A stretch of DNA of 6,120 nucleotides from Candidatus Bathyarchaeota archaeon (GTDB lineage: Archaea > Thermoproteota > Bathyarchaeia > Bathyarchaeales > Bathycorpusculaceae), in the NCBI GenBank assembly GCA_016649625.1, contig JAENXI010000059.1:1-6120 (forward strand), read 5' to 3'. Position 1 is the stretch's first letter, and each line of letters starts with the position of its first letter. The notes under the pieces were generated by a model. It did no database searches, was not told the DNA's origin, and saw nothing but the letters and a program-made list of their open reading frames with translations. Both the position numbers and the translations under genes were made by a program. Positions 5,740-6,120 of the stretch are shown piece after piece.

Positions 5740-6120
5740 ATGGAAACTAGAAAAATACAAAAAGTTGGCACTGCAACTCTTTCAGTTTCTCTACCTATCA
5801 GCTGGATAAAAAAAAATAATTTAAAAAAAGGAGATTCTCTTTTTTTAGAACCTAACAAAGATGGGTCACTTAATATTTTTTCAAACAATTATGTGAAGTC
5901 TACAGAACAAGTACCCGAATACATGTGCAACTCTGATTTATGTGACGAACCAAAAATGCTTCAGAGAATAATTGTGGGCAACTATATTCTTGGTCGTGAT
6001 TTATTCACCATAAATTCTTCAAAACGATTTAGAACTGAACAAGTTAATGAAATTAGAGGTGTGCTACCAAAGTTGATAGGATTGGGTATAGTTGAGGAAA
6101 CCTCTAGGAGCATTACTATT
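5740..6120 (+). CDS. AbrB-like/PhoU-like domain protein, N-terminal part (runs off window)
   Basis: Only the first 127 codons are present; the frame stays open to the right edge. The N-terminus (METRKIQKVGTATLSVSLP, then a Trp22-containing helix and KKGDSLFLEPNKDGSLNI at 29-46) is an AbrB/SpoVT-type swapped-hairpin domain, as found at the start of archaeal PhoU-like regulators. From about residue 70 the protein becomes helical (KMLQRIIVGNYILGRDLF), matching the start of a PhoU-type domain. Proteins with this architecture are usually annotated as phosphate uptake regulators, but the real ligand or target is mostly unknown. A Cys pair (Cys63 and Cys68, C-x4-C) sits in the linker between the two domains. 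The gene diverges from the Lrp-like gene and shares its ~100-nt upstream region. It may or may not influence the hydrogenase operon. Confidence 0.8.
   Translation, partial: METRKIQKVGTATLSVSLPISWIKKNNLKKGDSLFLEPNKDGSLNIFSNNYVKSTEQVPEYMCNSDLCDEPKMLQRIIVGNYILGRDLFTINSSKRFRTEQVNEIRGVLPKLIGLGIVEETSRSITI

Noticed and set aside
1..6120. CRISPR array, tRNA or rRNA gene, insertion sequence, riboswitch
   Set aside because: No regularly spaced repeats, no cloverleaf or rRNA-like segment, no transposase or terminal inverted repeats, and leaders too short for a riboswitch.

Overview
The window holds a compact, AT-rich, almost completely coding locus that is most likely archaeal. Two things point to archaea: the gene entering from the right is an AbrB-like/PhoU-like fusion of the kind found in archaea, and the start regions carry archaeal-style signals (A/T-rich TATA boxes about 25 nt before plausible start sites, GGTGA-type Shine-Dalgarno sequences). 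The stand-alone Lrp/AsnC effector-domain protein fits the same picture. I cannot assign a phylum from sequence reading alone; a mesophilic uncultured lineage (for example Bathyarchaeia-like) is a guess.

Layout. Bases 1-269 are a gene-poor interval at the 3' end of the main operon. Bases 270-5210 carry five tightly packed minus-strand genes, transcribed right to left in the order hoxE, hoxF, hoxU, hoxY, hoxH. They encode a soluble heteropentameric [NiFe] hydrogenase of the group 3d (bidirectional, NAD(P)-linked) type. Successive genes overlap or lie within 12 nt of each other. Upstream on the same strand, 66 nt away, is a small Lrp/AsnC ligand-binding (RAM) domain protein without a DNA-binding domain (5277-5645). 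Diverging from it on the plus strand is the truncated AbrB/PhoU-like gene (5740 to the window end). The roughly 100-nt divergent spacer holds candidate TATA boxes for both directions and several AATTAC elements, one inside a 10-bp palindrome.

How the genes work together. HoxH carries the NiFe active site (both CxxC motifs are present) and HoxY one proximal [4Fe-4S] cluster. HoxU supplies one [2Fe-2S] and three [4Fe-4S] sites as a wire. HoxF binds FMN and NAD(P)H, with one [2Fe-2S] and one [4Fe-4S] site, and HoxE adds another [2Fe-2S]. All five appear intact and none has a signal peptide or membrane segment, so a cytoplasmic H2:NAD(P)+ oxidoreductase is expected. The most interesting detail is at the HoxF C-terminus. 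It keeps a Cys/His pattern resembling the zinc site of HydB subunits from electron-bifurcating hydrogenases, but stops before the C-terminal ferredoxin domain those proteins usually have. Maturation genes (hyp, and the endopeptidase that should clip HoxH) are not in the window.
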